The notes below the pieces were generated by a model. It saw only the letters and a list, made by a program, of their open reading frames with translations, was not told where the DNA came from and made no database searches. The translations under genes were made by a program, and so were the position numbers. A DNA stretch of 64,000 nucleotides from Streptomyces vilmorinianum (GTDB lineage Bacteria > Actinomycetota > Actinomycetes > Streptomycetales > Streptomycetaceae), in the NCBI RefSeq assembly GCF_005517195.1, contig NZ_CP040244.1:7582001-7646000 (forward strand). The letters are read 5' to 3'. Below, one piece after another: positions 17,910 through 26,498 of this stretch (position 1 is its first letter; every line of letters begins with the position of its first letter).

Positions 17910-18344
17910 TCAGCCCGCGTTCTCCTCTGCCAGAATCCGGCCGAGCGCCGCCTCCAGATTGTCCTCGAAGTCGCCCAGTGTCCGTTCCTGACCGAGCGGA
18001 ACCAGCTTGTCCGTACGGTCGAGGAAGGCGACGAGCGGAGGAACGCCGGCCCGGAACAGGGCGTGGTCGCTGCCGACCTGGAGCCGGATGGAGACGTCCG
18101 AAAGACCCTCGGGGTCGGTCGGCGCGATGTGCACATCGCCGTCCCCGCTCGGTCGGTTGATCCCGTCGAGCAGCAACTCCCGGCCGAACGCCCAGGTCAC
18201 AGGCGCGTCTCCGGGAAGGTGGAACGTCATCCGCACCGCGTAGGGATCCCGGGTCTCGTAACGCAGTTCCACCGGAATCCTGAAGGAGAGCTCCTCCGAG
18301 ACGAGGAAGCTCATCAGGACCTCGGCCTGAACCGACTCTCGCAT
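17910..18344 (-). CDS. ssgA: Sporulation-specific cell division activator SsgA
   Basis: 144 residues. SsgA-like proteins are restricted to morphologically complex actinomycetes, and SsgA itself promotes sporulation septation by marking sites for SsgB and FtsZ. The sequence has the family core VTWAFGRELLLDG, LRYETRDPYAVRMTFHLPGD and LVAFLDRTDKLVPLGQE. The N-terminus MRESVQAEVLMSFLVSEEL matches the Streptomyces griseus form. The start at 18344 (or the ATG one codon earlier) has GGGG upstream; a longer open frame reaching 18443 lacks family similarity and is not used. It lies directly downstream of ssgR, its known activator in S. coelicolor. Confidence 0.95.
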   Translation of the reverse strand: MRESVQAEVLMSFLVSEELSFRIPVELRYETRDPYAVRMTFHLPGDAPVTWAFGRELLLDGINRPSGDGDVHIAPTDPEGLSDVSIRLQVGSDHALFRAGVPPLVAFLDRTDKLVPLGQERTLGDFEDNLEAALGRILAEENAG

Positions 18345-18482
18345 CATGTACCCCGCAGTAGATGAAGCAGTTGTGTAAAGACAGCTGCTGAAAGCTGTGA
18401 CGAAAACGGCCAGGAATGATCCCCCATGGCCCTCTTGACGCAATCGTGCTGCACCCGCTAGCAGATCACAAGGAGTGATTTT

Positions 18483-19253
18483 TCAGATACTGATAGAGAA
18501 CGCGAAGGAGCTGAAGAGCCTTCCGATCTCGTTGCGTAGCCGATCGACTGCGGGCAGCAACCGTTCTTCCTGGTGAAGGGGGAGGGAAATCGCCATCGCG
18601 GCCGCCGCGGACCCCGCGGTGATGGGGATCGCGGCACAGACCGTGCCCAGCGCATATTCCTGGCGCTCCACCAGGGGCTCCATTCGCCCCATACCGCCCA
18701 AACGATCCAAAAGCGCACGCCGGTTACGCACCGTGTACGGGGTGATGGCTTCCACCGGGTGGCGGTCGAGATGGTCTTGACGGCTCTTCAGATCGAGTTG
18801 ACTGAGCAGGCACTGGCCGATCGCATGGGCGTGGCCGGTCTCGCGGAAGTCGGCCCACTCGTCCACGGCGGGGGCGGAGGGAGTGTCGGCGACGGCGACG
18901 AGCTCGATCTCGCCGTCGCGGTAGATCGCGAAGTAGACGGGGACGCCGATCTCGTCGCGCCAGTGCGCGAGGGAGTCTTCGATCTTGGTGCGACGATTCT
19001 GCAGAACCCCGCCACCGGCCAGCCGGCCCGCGGCGTCACCGAAGACGAACACGCCCTTCTCGCGGCGCAGATAGCCCTCGTGCGTCAGGGTGCGGAGCAG
19101 GTGGTACGCGGTGGGAAGCGGGAGTCCCGCCTCGCGCGCGAGCTGTTTGGCGGGAGCTCCGTCCTCATGGGAGCCCACGGCCTCCAGAAGTCTCAGTGCC
19201 CGCTGCACCGAGCCGATCAGGGTAGGGACGGCGGTCTGCGAAGCCGTGGCCAA
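18483..19253 (-). CDS. ssgR: IclR-family regulator SsgR, activator of ssgA
   Basis: 256 residues. The N-terminal winged helix-turn-helix (about 12-75, with APAKQLAREAGLPLPTAYHL) and C-terminal IclR effector domain (about 80-250) are intact. Adjacent to ssgA with the same orientation, 138 bp apart, as in S. coelicolor, where SsgR switches on ssgA for sporulation. The start is TTG at 19253 behind GGGGGTG; no ATG or GTG in the same frame fits the family N-terminus better. Such a rare start may keep its translation low. The 280 bp upstream (19254-19533) hold no gene that I can see. Confidence 0.92.
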   Translation of the reverse strand: MATASQTAVPTLIGSVQRALRLLEAVGSHEDGAPAKQLAREAGLPLPTAYHLLRTLTHEGYLRREKGVFVFGDAAGRLAGGGVLQNRRTKIEDSLAHWRDEIGVPVYFAIYRDGEIELVAVADTPSAPAVDEWADFRETGHAHAIGQCLLSQLDLKSRQDHLDRHPVEAITPYTVRNRRALLDRLGGMGRMEPLVERQEYALGTVCAAIPITAGSAAAAMAISLPLHQEERLLPAVDRLRNEIGRLFSSFAFSISI

Positions 19254-19533
19254 AGGTCACCCCCAGGCGTGACGACGGATGCTGTGCACCCGCCCGCGGG
19301 GGCCGCCCCCGCGCGCCCGCCGCGGCCTGGGAACCGGTGGGGTCCACGGGCGGACCCGCCCGGGAACAGGTGAAGAACCGCAGGTCAACGCTGAGGTCTA
19401 CGCCGGTTTTCCCCGGGGCGGCAGAGATGTGCCACTTTAATGGCAGCCCCGGGGCCGGGACCCGCTTTCAACCACCGCGTCCCTCGGCCGGGCTAACACC
19501 CGGCAGCTGGTTCATACCGACGGGTAGCTTGTG

Positions 19534-19752
19534 CTACCAGTCCTCGCGCCGGCTCGACGACGGCATGAACTTCCGTACGACGTAGATCAGTCCGCCCACG
19601 AGGGCGACGAAGACCAGCACCTTGAAGAGCAGACCGATCACGAACATCGCGATGCTGGTGATCAGGCCGCCGAAGACGAACAGGGCGATGACGGGTATGG
19701 CGACCCACTTCACCCACCAGGGCATCCCCGCGAGAATCTCTCGAACCGCCAT
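19534..19752 (-). CDS. Small membrane protein (DUF5326-like)
   Basis: 72 residues with two hydrophobic helices (about 12-35 and 38-60) and a basic, serine-rich C-terminus ending SSSRREDW. It resembles a short Streptomyces membrane protein family of unknown role (DUF5326, from memory). The ATG at 19752 starts MAVREILAGMPWW. It stands alone between ssgR and the cupin gene. Confidence 0.72.
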   Translation of the reverse strand: MAVREILAGMPWWVKWVAIPVIALFVFGGLITSIAMFVIGLLFKVLVFVALVGGLIYVVRKFMPSSSRREDW

Positions 19753-19917
19753 CGCGCCTACCTCATCTCCCGAAGAGTCCGTTCCGCGCGCTCTGCGCCG
19801 GACACCTTCGATGCTAGGGGCGGCACCTGTGCTCTCGGGGGCCTCGCAGCCCTTGCTCTCCCCTGATCCGCCCCCTAGGGAATCGTGCGGGTACCCCTCA
19901 GTCCCGCGGCGGGGATC

Positions 19918-20235
19918 TCAGCTCTCCGGCGGGGAGAAGACGACCATGACCCGCAGGTCCTCCGTGATGTGGTGGAACTTGTGGGCCACTCCGGCCGGCA
20001 CGTAGACCACGCTGCCGCGCGCCACCTGCGTCGTCTCCATCCCGACCGTGATCGAGGCCCGGCCGCTGACGACGAAGTACACCTCGTCCTGGCCGTGCGG
20101 CTGCTGCGGATCGAGCGAGCCCGCGTCGAGCGCGTACAGGCCGACGGACATGTTCCGCTCACGCAGGAACTGGAGGTACGCGCCGTCGTTGGCGGCACGC
20201 TCCGCCTCCAGTTCGTCCAGTCGGAATGCCTTCAT
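19918..20235 (-). CDS. Cupin-domain protein
   Basis: 105 residues forming one small cupin_2 barrel. The first metal-binding motif appears as PHGQDEVYFVVSG (H47, E51) and the second as VAHKFHHITEDLRVMVVF (His near 84-89). Such proteins bind a metal and act as isomerases, dioxygenases or sensors; nothing here decides between these. The ATG is at 20235. It is divergent from the YvlD-like gene, 51 bp away. Confidence 0.82.
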   Translation of the reverse strand: MKAFRLDELEAERAANDGAYLQFLRERNMSVGLYALDAGSLDPQQPHGQDEVYFVVSGRASITVGMETTQVARGSVVYVPAGVAHKFHHITEDLRVMVVFSPPES

Positions 20236-20286
20236 CGTGCGTCAGCCCCTGCCCTTGGCCCGATCATGTCTGCCACGATCAGACAC

Positions 20287-20664
20287 ATGAAGAATTTCGT
20301 AGTCAAGACGCTCGCCAACGCGGGCGCCCTGGCAGTGGCCATCTGGCTGCTCCAGGACATCACCCTGACCGGTGACAGCACAGCCAAGAAGGCCTGGACG
20401 CTCATCCTCGTCGCCCTGGTCTTCGGGCTGGTGAACTTCTTGGTGAAGCCGATCGTCAAGCTGATCTCGCTTCCGCTGTTCATCCTCACCCTCGGCCTGA
20501 TCACCCTGGTGATCAACGCCCTGATGCTGCTGCTCACCTCCTGGCTGGCCGACCAGCTCGACCTCAGCTTCCATGTCGAGGGCTTCTGGACCGCTGTCCT
20601 CGGCGGCCTGATCATCTCCGTCGTGTCCTGGGCGCTCAACGTCGTGCTCCCCGACGGGGACTGA
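20287..20664 (+). CDS. Phage holin family 4-like membrane protein (YvlD type)
   Basis: 125 residues with four hydrophobic helices, including LILVALVFGLVNFLVKPIV and LGLITLVINALMLLLTSWLAD, the pattern of the YvlD/DUF360 family. Despite the Pfam-style name it is a chromosomal membrane protein, not part of a prophage; in Bacillus a relative belongs to an envelope stress operon. The ATG at 20287 lacks a ribosome binding site, so the transcript may be leaderless. ptpA starts 9 bp after its stop, so the two are probably one operon. Confidence 0.85.
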   Translation: MKNFVVKTLANAGALAVAIWLLQDITLTGDSTAKKAWTLILVALVFGLVNFLVKPIVKLISLPLFILTLGLITLVINALMLLLTSWLADQLDLSFHVEGFWTAVLGGLIISVVSWALNVVLPDGD

Positions 20665-20673
20665 GCGCGGACG

Positions 20674-21165
20674 ATGACGTACCGCATCTGTTTCGTCTGC
20701 ACCGGCAACATCTGCCGCTCGCCGATGGCCGAGTCCGTCTTCCGCGCCCGCGTGGAGGAGGCCGGCCTGGCGGGCGCGGTGGAGATGGACAGCGCAGGCA
20801 CCGGGGGCTGGCACGAGGGCGACGGCGCCGACCCGCGCACGGTCGCCGTCCTGGAGGACCACGGCTACGCCTCCGCGCACACCGCGCGTCAGTTCCGCGC
20901 CTCCTGGTTCCCGGCGCTCGATCTGGTGATCGCCCTCGACGAGGGCCATCAGCGGGCTCTGCGGCGGCTCGCCCCGACCCCGCAGGACGCCGCGAAGGTG
21001 CGGCTGCTGCGCTCGTACGACCCGGCGGCGGCCGGCGATCTCGACGTACCCGACCCGTACTACGGCGGAAGGGACGGCTTCGAGGAGTGCCTGGAGATGG
21101 TGGAGGCGGCGAGCGAGGGGCTGCTCGCCGCGGTGCGCGAGAACGTGGAGGAACGGGCGGTATGA
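20674..21165 (+). CDS. ptpA: Low-molecular-weight protein-tyrosine phosphatase PtpA
   Basis: 163 residues, typical length. The P-loop CTGNICRS puts the nucleophile at C9 and the phosphate-binding arginine at R15. The general acid is D127 in DPYY. The enzyme removes phosphate from tyrosines of proteins; the S. coelicolor orthologue (PtpA) affects antibiotic production. It starts 9 bp after the YvlD-like gene and overlaps the next gene by four bases (ATGA), so translation of the pair is coupled. Confidence 0.93.
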   Translation: MTYRICFVCTGNICRSPMAESVFRARVEEAGLAGAVEMDSAGTGGWHEGDGADPRTVAVLEDHGYASAHTARQFRASWFPALDLVIALDEGHQRALRRLAPTPQDAAKVRLLRSYDPAAAGDLDVPDPYYGGRDGFEECLEMVEAASEGLLAAVRENVEERAV

Positions 21166-22316
21166 GCACGGACGCAAGGGCCGGAGGCTTCGGTGACGGG
21201 ACACGGGCGGTGCGGGCCGGGCTCCCCGAGCCGGTGAAGTACGAACCGACCCTGCCGGGGCCGGTCTTCGCCGCCCACTTCCATCTGCCGGGCGACCCCA
21301 CCGGCCCCTACACCTACGGGCGGGACGAGAACCCCACCTGGACCCATCTGGAACGCGCCATCGGCGAGCTGGAGGCACCGGGCGAGCCGGGCGTCGAGAC
21401 GCTCGTCTTCGCCTCGGGCATGGCCGCCATCTCCGCCGTCCTCTTCTCCCAGCTCAAGGCCGGCGACGCGGTCGTCATGCCGGACGACGGCTACCAGGCG
21501 CTGCCGCTGGTCCACGAGCAGCTGCGGGCGTACGGGATCGAGGTCCGTACCGCGCCGACGGGCGGCGACGCCCAGCTCTCCGTCCTGGACGGAGCACGGC
21601 TGCTGTGGATCGAGACGCCGTCCAACCCCGGCCTCGACGTCTGCGACATCCGCCGTCTGGTGCGGGCGGCGCACGAGGGCGGGGCGCTGGTCGCCGTCGA
21701 CAACACCCTGGCCACCCCGCTCGGCCAGCGGCCCCTGGAGCTCGGCGCGGACTTCTCCGTCGCCAGTGACACCAAGGGCATGACCGGGCACGGCGACATC
21801 CTGCTCGGCCATGTGAGCTGCCGTGATCCGCAGCGGGCGGCGGAGGTTCGACGCTGGCGCAAGATCGTCGGGGCGATCCCCGGGCCCATGGAGGCATGGC
21901 TCGCCCACCGCTCCCTGGCCACGCTCCAGCTCCGCATCGACCGGCAGTGCGCCTCGGCCCTCGCCCTCGCGGAGGCGCTGGACAAGCGCGGTGAGGTGAC
22001 CGGACTGCGGTATCCCGGGCTGCCCGGTGACCCCTCGCACGCGGTGGCGGCGACGCAGATGCGACGCTTCGGCCCCGTGGTCTCCTTCGCCCTCCCCGAC
22101 CGGGCCTGGGCGGAGCGGTTCCTCGACGGACTGCGTCTCGTCGACGACGCCACCAGCTTCGGCGGCGTGCGCTCCACGGCCGAACGGCGCGGGCGGTGGG
22201 GCGGCGACGCCGTCCCGGAGGGGTTCATCCGCTTCTCCGTCGGCGCGGAAGACCCGGACGACCTGATCGCGGACGTGCTGCGCGCTCTCGACAAGGCCGG
22301 CCCCGCAGCCGGCTGA
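21162..22316 (+). CDS. Cystathionine gamma-lyase/synthase family PLP enzyme
   Basis: 384 residues of the Cys/Met metabolism family. The PLP lysine is K205 in SVASDTKGMTGHGD, and D180 in AVDNTLATP contacts the cofactor. The enzyme cleaves cystathionine or homocysteine-type substrates to make cysteine, or runs a related reaction; family members are hard to separate by sequence. The ATG at 21162 overlaps the ptpA stop; longer in-frame starts run into ptpA. A strong stem-loop follows the stop, then the LysR gene 217 bp downstream on the same strand. Confidence 0.9.
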   Translation: MSTDARAGGFGDGTRAVRAGLPEPVKYEPTLPGPVFAAHFHLPGDPTGPYTYGRDENPTWTHLERAIGELEAPGEPGVETLVFASGMAAISAVLFSQLKAGDAVVMPDDGYQALPLVHEQLRAYGIEVRTAPTGGDAQLSVLDGARLLWIETPSNPGLDVCDIRRLVRAAHEGGALVAVDNTLATPLGQRPLELGADFSVASDTKGMTGHGDILLGHVSCRDPQRAAEVRRWRKIVGAIPGPMEAWLAHRSLATLQLRIDRQCASALALAEALDKRGEVTGLRYPGLPGDPSHAVAATQMRRFGPVVSFALPDRAWAERFLDGLRLVDDATSFGGVRSTAERRGRWGGDAVPEGFIRFSVGAEDPDDLIADVLRALDKAGPAAG

Positions 22317-22320
22317 CACG

Positions 22321-22372
22321 GAACGGGGGCGCTCCGAACCTCCCCCCTCATGGCTCGGAACGCCCCCGGTTC
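22321..22372 (+). terminator. Long stem-loop after the cystathionine lyase gene
   Basis: GAACGGGGGCG pairs with CGCCCCCGGTTC (one bulged G) and the stem continues with TCCGA/TCGGA. It begins four bases after the TGA and is the likely terminator of the yvlD-like/ptpA/lyase operon. Confidence 0.8.
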
Positions 22373-22532
22373 CACGCGCGGAGACCCGCCTGAACAAGGC
22401 TAGTTGACTCTGCGTCAGTGTCCAATCACGGTAGCGACAGAGACCTATCGACTTATTTATAGTTGGACGGTCCTGAGGCGCCGTCAGCCGACCGCCTGAG
22501 TCGAACGGCCGCACGGCTGGGAGGGGGCGGAC

Positions 22533-23429
22533 ATGGATCTCGCCCTGCTGCGCACCTTCGTCACGGTGCACCGGGCCGGCTCCTTCACCCGCGCCGCGGC
22601 CCTGCTCGGACTCTCCCAGCCCGCGGTCACCAGCCAGATCCGCACCCTGGAGCGCCAGCTCGGGCGCCCGCTCTTTCTCAGACAGGCCCGTGGGGTCACC
22701 CCCACCACCATCGGCGACGAGCTCGCCCACCGCGCGGCCCCGCATCTGGACGCGCTCGTCGAGATCGCCGAGGCCGGCCTGGACGAGGAGAGCGGGGTAC
22801 GCACCCTCCATCTCGCCGGGCCTCCCGAGTTCACCTCGGCGCGCGCCCTGCCCGCCCTCACCCCCCTGGTCTCCCAGGGCCTGGCCGTACGGGCCTCGTT
22901 CTCCGGCACCACCGAGGAGATCCTCGACGGACTCGCCGCGGGCCATCACGATCTGGCCATCGCCACGACCCGCCCGCGCGGCGGGCTGCTCACCTCCACC
23001 CCGCTCTGCGACGAGGAGCACGTGCTCGTCGCCGCGCCGCGGTGGGCCGCCCGGCTCGCACCCGAGGTGCTGCTGCGCAAGGGCGCCGTGGTCCTGGAGC
23101 AGCTGCCGGTGGTGGAGGTGCACGAGTCGCTGCCGTTCGTCTCCCGCTACTGGGCGGCGGTCTTCGAGACCAAGCCGGCCGCGGCCGCCACCGTCATAGC
23201 GCCTGATCTGCGGGCCGTCCTGGAATCCGCGGCCTCCGGGGCCGGGCTCGCCGTCCTGCCCCGCTATCTGTGCGAGGAAGCCCTGGAGGGGGGCCGTCTC
23301 GTGGCCCTGCTCGATCCGCCGGTGCCTCCGCTGCGCACGTACTTCCTGGTCGTCCGGGCCGGCACCCTCGCCCTGCCGCACATCGCGCGGGCGCACGAGT
23401 GGCTCCTGCGGGCCTCCGGAGACTGGTGA
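22533..23429 (+). CDS. LysR-family transcriptional regulator
   Basis: 298 residues. The winged helix-turn-helix at the N-terminus (LLRTFVTVHRAGSFTRAAAL and SQPAVTSQIRTLERQLG) is followed by a two-lobed effector domain from about residue 90. It probably controls a metabolic gene nearby, and the cystathionine lyase upstream is the natural suspect. The 22373-22532 spacer is unusually AT-rich around 22445-22465 and contains GTCCAA (22420) and TTGGAC (22463) in inverted order. Start ATG at 22533, GGGAGGGGG upstream. Confidence 0.9.
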   Translation: MDLALLRTFVTVHRAGSFTRAAALLGLSQPAVTSQIRTLERQLGRPLFLRQARGVTPTTIGDELAHRAAPHLDALVEIAEAGLDEESGVRTLHLAGPPEFTSARALPALTPLVSQGLAVRASFSGTTEEILDGLAAGHHDLAIATTRPRGGLLTSTPLCDEEHVLVAAPRWAARLAPEVLLRKGAVVLEQLPVVEVHESLPFVSRYWAAVFETKPAAAATVIAPDLRAVLESAASGAGLAVLPRYLCEEALEGGRLVALLDPPVPPLRTYFLVVRAGTLALPHIARAHEWLLRASGDW

Positions 23430-23464
23430 GTTTCAGGACACCCCTGGCGGGCCATTTTCTTCCC

Positions 23465-23944
23465 ATGACCGAACGTCCTGTGGTCAAGCGCACCGCACGC
23501 GCCATTCTGCTCGATGGAAACGACCTCATCCTCATCAAGCGCACCAAGCCGGGGATGGATCCCTACTGGGTGACGCCCGGCGGCGGGGTCGAGCCCTCGG
23601 ACACCACCGTCGTCGAGGCCCTCCACCGCGAGGTGCACGAGGAACTCGGCGCCAAGATCACCGACGTGGTCCCCTGCTTCGTCGACACCGTCGAGCACAT
23701 CGTCGACGGCGGCGTCTCGGGGGTGAAGGTCCAGCACTTCTTCGTCTGCCGGCTCGAGTCGATGGACCCTTCGCTGCGTCACGGACCCGAGATCGAGGAA
23801 CCGGTCGGCGAGTACGAGATCGTCCGGGTGCCGTTCACCCGGGTCGGCATCGCCGCCGTCCACCTCGTCCCGCTGTCCCTGCGCCACTACCTGGACGGCA
23901 ATATCGAGGGCGTCCGCGCGATGCACGCACCCGACCTGGGCTGA
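23465..23944 (+). CDS. NUDIX hydrolase
   Basis: 159 residues. The Nudix helix is readable from GGGVEPSD (39-46) to REVHEELGA (55-63), with the metal-binding REVHEE intact; the first acidic residue of the motif is shifted or replaced (DT at 46-47). NUDIX enzymes hydrolyse nucleoside diphosphates linked to other groups; the substrate is not evident. It starts 35 bp after the LysR gene on the same strand. The 3' end converges on the flavohaemoglobin-like gene 16 bp away. Confidence 0.88.
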   Translation: MTERPVVKRTARAILLDGNDLILIKRTKPGMDPYWVTPGGGVEPSDTTVVEALHREVHEELGAKITDVVPCFVDTVEHIVDGGVSGVKVQHFFVCRLESMDPSLRHGPEIEEPVGEYEIVRVPFTRVGIAAVHLVPLSLRHYLDGNIEGVRAMHAPDLG

Positions 23945-23960
23945 CCGCACGGCGCGTCGC

Positions 23961-25127
23961 CTACGGGCCGCCCACGGCCACGACGCCCTCCAGGGCGTCG
24001 TGGCGGATCCGCTCGGCGGGGATGCCGATGCCCCGCAGGGTGTCGACCCCCCGGCGGATCATGCCGGGCGGACCCGACAGATAGGCCTCGTACTCGTTCC
24101 ACGGCCCGTACTGCCGCACGGCGTCCGGCAGCTGACCCTGGTCCTCGGTGACCGGCCGTACCGACAGCCAGGGGAACGTCTTCTGCAGCCGCATCATCGT
24201 GTCGATGTCGTAGAGGTCATGGTCGCTGCGCGCCCCGTAGAACACCTCCACCGAGCGCCGGTCCCCGTGCTCGGCGACGTCCTCGACCAGGGCCCTGATC
24301 GGGGCGATCCCCGTGCCGCCGCCCAGACAGAGCAGCCCGTTGTCGGTGGAGTGGTCGACCGTCATCGACCCTGCGGGCGGCCCGAGGCGCAGGACGTCAC
24401 CCGGCCGCGCGCGGTGGACGAGGGCGCCCGAGACCCAGCCGGCCGGGACCGCCTTGACGTGCAGCGAGAGCAGACCGTCGGGCCGGGGCGCGGAGGCGAA
24501 GGAGTAGTGCCGCCAGACGCGCGGCCACCAGGGGGTCTCCAGCGTCGTGTACTGGCCGGCGAGGAAGGGGTAGGGCTGGTCGGGGCGGAGCGTGATCACC
24601 GCGACGTCCGGGGTCCGCAGATCGTGCGAGACGACCTCGGCCTGCCAGCAGGCGGGCGCCCGCAGCTCGTCCTCGGCCGCCGCGTCGATCATGATCTGCG
24701 AGATCGTGGTGTACGTACGCACCCAGGCGGCCTCGGTCTCCTCGTCCCAGGTCCCGGTGGCGTACCGGACCAGCGCCCCGATCAGAGCCTCGCCGACGGC
24801 CGGATAGTGGGCGGGCCGCGTGCCGTACTTGCGGTGTCCGCGCCCCAGGTTCCGGAGGTACTCGGTCAGCACGGGGGCGTCGTCCAGATGCTCGGCCGCC
24901 GTCAGCAGCGCCTTGAGAAGACGGTCGCGCTGGGCGTCCATGGCCGCGGGGAACATCGAGCGCAGTTCCGGGCGGCGGACGAAGAGCAGCGCGTAGAAGT
25001 AGGAGGTCACCTTGTCGGCGACGGGGGCGATCTCGGCCAGGGTGCGGCGGACGAGGATCGCGTCGGGGGAGGGCCCCCGAGATATCCGGGGCGGCTCCTC
25101 CGCGGCGTCCTCCACGGCCTCTTCCAT
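23961..25127 (-). CDS. Flavohaemoglobin-like globin/FAD/NAD(P) oxidoreductase
   Basis: 388 residues. The N-terminal globin domain (about 20-150) has B10 tyrosine Y43 and the proximal haem histidine H98 in GRGHRKYG. A ferredoxin-NADP reductase-type module follows, with an FAD-binding RHYSFAS motif and an NAD(P)-binding GGGTGIAPI motif. This is the layout of nitric oxide dioxygenases, which turn NO into nitrate. The ATG at 25127 is chosen for GAGG 6 nt upstream; an ATG at 25148 adds seven residues. A longer open frame reaching 25595 overlaps the next gene and is rejected. Confidence 0.88.
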   Translation of the reverse strand: MEEAVEDAAEEPPRISRGPSPDAILVRRTLAEIAPVADKVTSYFYALLFVRRPELRSMFPAAMDAQRDRLLKALLTAAEHLDDAPVLTEYLRNLGRGHRKYGTRPAHYPAVGEALIGALVRYATGTWDEETEAAWVRTYTTISQIMIDAAAEDELRAPACWQAEVVSHDLRTPDVAVITLRPDQPYPFLAGQYTTLETPWWPRVWRHYSFASAPRPDGLLSLHVKAVPAGWVSGALVHRARPGDVLRLGPPAGSMTVDHSTDNGLLCLGGGTGIAPIRALVEDVAEHGDRRSVEVFYGARSDHDLYDIDTMMRLQKTFPWLSVRPVTEDQGQLPDAVRQYGPWNEYEAYLSGPPGMIRRGVDTLRGIGIPAERIRHDALEGVVAVGGP

Positions 25128-25234
25128 CGTGTGCCTCGCCTCGCGCATGCGGCTCTTGTCGCCGCAGCGTGACAGGCTCGACCACCGGTTCGGGCAGAAA
25201 GAGGAATTCTCGGGCATTCGCCCCGGGGTTGAGA

Positions 25235-25888
25235 CTAGGCTGCGCTCTTTCGGACCAGGTCGTACGCCTCGCGCAGATCGTCCCCCGTATAGGCATGGCG
25301 GGAGAGCCCGGCCAGATGACGGTCCGCGTTCACCGCCACGGTCACGGGGACGGCGGCGAAGAGCTTCGCATCGGACATCGAGTCGCCGTACGCGACACAG
25401 TCCTCCAGCCCCAGCCCGTACTCCGCGCAGAGTCGGTGCGCGATGCTCACCTTCGCGGCGGCATCGAGAATGCCCGGCCGGTGGATGGGCTCGGTGAACG
25501 GAACCGACGGCCATCGGGAACCGTGCGCGGAATCGACACCCCAGTCGAGAAGACGCTCGACGAAGAAGTCCGGCGAGAGGGAGATGACCGCACACCGCCC
25601 TCCCTCGGCACGGATGTCCGCCCAGACCTCACGAATCCCCGCCAGCCAAGGAGCCCCCTCGAAGGCGGCGGTGACCTGCTCCTTCGTCAGAGCGGACCAG
25701 AGCTCACGGGCCTGGACGGCGAACTCGTCCGGCGTCATCCCCTGCAGCAGGAATCCCCGCTCCAGAGCGGCAATCTCCTCGGTGAGCCCGAGCTGCCGGG
25801 AGATCTCCACGGCTGCCGCCGACCCCCGGATCAGGGTGCCGTCGAGATCGAAGAGATGAAGTCGGCCTCTGCCCGGGAACGTCGTCAT
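25235..25888 (-). CDS. HAD-superfamily IB phosphatase (SerB-like)
   Basis: 217 residues. Motif I is FDLDGTL (nucleophile D14, acid D16), a conserved SLSPDFF region supplies motif II, and GDSMSDAKLF supplies the late Asp pair near 183-187. The helical cap after motif I matches the phosphoserine phosphatase-like subclass IB. Several such enzymes act on phosphoserine, phosphocholine or lipid headgroups; the substrate here is unknown. It is followed 107 bp downstream by the flavohaemoglobin-like gene on the same strand. Confidence 0.85.
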   Translation of the reverse strand: MTTFPGRGRLHLFDLDGTLIRGSAAAVEISRQLGLTEEIAALERGFLLQGMTPDEFAVQARELWSALTKEQVTAAFEGAPWLAGIREVWADIRAEGGRCAVISLSPDFFVERLLDWGVDSAHGSRWPSVPFTEPIHRPGILDAAAKVSIAHRLCAEYGLGLEDCVAYGDSMSDAKLFAAVPVTVAVNADRHLAGLSRHAYTGDDLREAYDLVRKSAA

Positions 25889-25956
25889 GTACGCCGAGGC
25901 TAGTACGTGGGGTTACTCCCACGGTCAGACGCGGGGCGTGGGGGTGGGGCGGCACG

Positions 25957-26493
25957 GTGTTTCACGTGAAACATCTCAAGCGTCCCGCTCGGCGGGCTCT
26001 CCTCGTCGTCCATGTCGCCGTCTCCGTGGCGTGGCTCGGGCTCAGCGTGGGACTGCTGACGCTCGGCCTCACGGCCTACACGACGGGCGATCCCACGCTC
26101 ACAGAAGCCTCCTACCGCGCGATGAAGGTGTTCGCGGACTGGCTGCTGGCTCCGGTCGCCGTGGCGACCCTGGTAAGTGGCCTGGTGCTGTCCCTGGGCA
26201 CGCCCTGGGGTCTCGCCCGGCACCGCTGGGTCTGGATCAAGTTCTGGATCACCCTGGCCACCGCCGCCGCGACCGTCTTCGCGCTGCGCCCGGAGATCGA
26301 GCATGCGGCGACAGCCGGGGTCGCCGACATCAGCCTCGTGGCGGCACCGACGGTGTCGACGACGGCATATCTCTTCATGACGGCGATCTCGGTGCTCAAG
26401 CCCTGGGGACTGACCCGGAGAGGCCGTCGGCTGCGGGCATCGGCCAGTTCTCCTAAAGCGGTGGACGGACGATCAGTGCATCAGACAGCCTGA
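25957..26493 (+). CDS. DUF2269-like four-helix membrane protein
   Basis: 178 residues with about four membrane helices: 14-36, 62-85, 94-112 and 130-148. It resembles the DUF2269 group of small integral membrane proteins with no known function. The GTG start at 25957 lies in a parS palindrome, so the protein begins MFHVKH. A second in-frame GTG at 25966, in the centre of parS, would give VKHLKRPARR, a sensible basic lead to the first helix. The following GNAT gene begins 5 bp after the stop. Confidence 0.75.
   Translation: MFHVKHLKRPARRALLVVHVAVSVAWLGLSVGLLTLGLTAYTTGDPTLTEASYRAMKVFADWLLAPVAVATLVSGLVLSLGTPWGLARHRWVWIKFWITLATAAATVFALRPEIEHAATAGVADISLVAAPTVSTTAYLFMTAISVLKPWGLTRRGRRLRASASSPKAVDGRSVHQTA
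25959..25972. other. parS: parS centromere site at the DUF2269 gene start
   Basis: Perfect GTTTCACGTGAAAC, overlapping the GTG start codon by its first base. Confidence 0.9.
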
Positions 26494-26498
26494 TCCCC

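Noticed and set aside
18345..18443. Longer SsgA start at 18443
   Set aside because: The extra 33 residues do not match SsgA. The S. griseus-type start MRESVQ lies at 18344.
20287..20664. Prophage remnant suggested by the holin-like protein
   Set aside because: No phage genes or attachment sites nearby. The YvlD family is chromosomal and sits in a stable operon with ptpA.
23961..25595. Extended flavohaemoglobin-like start reaching 25595
   Set aside because: The extra N-terminus overlaps the HAD gene, is Arg-rich and has no similarity to globins. The ATG at 25127 has a ribosome binding site and fits the domain boundary.
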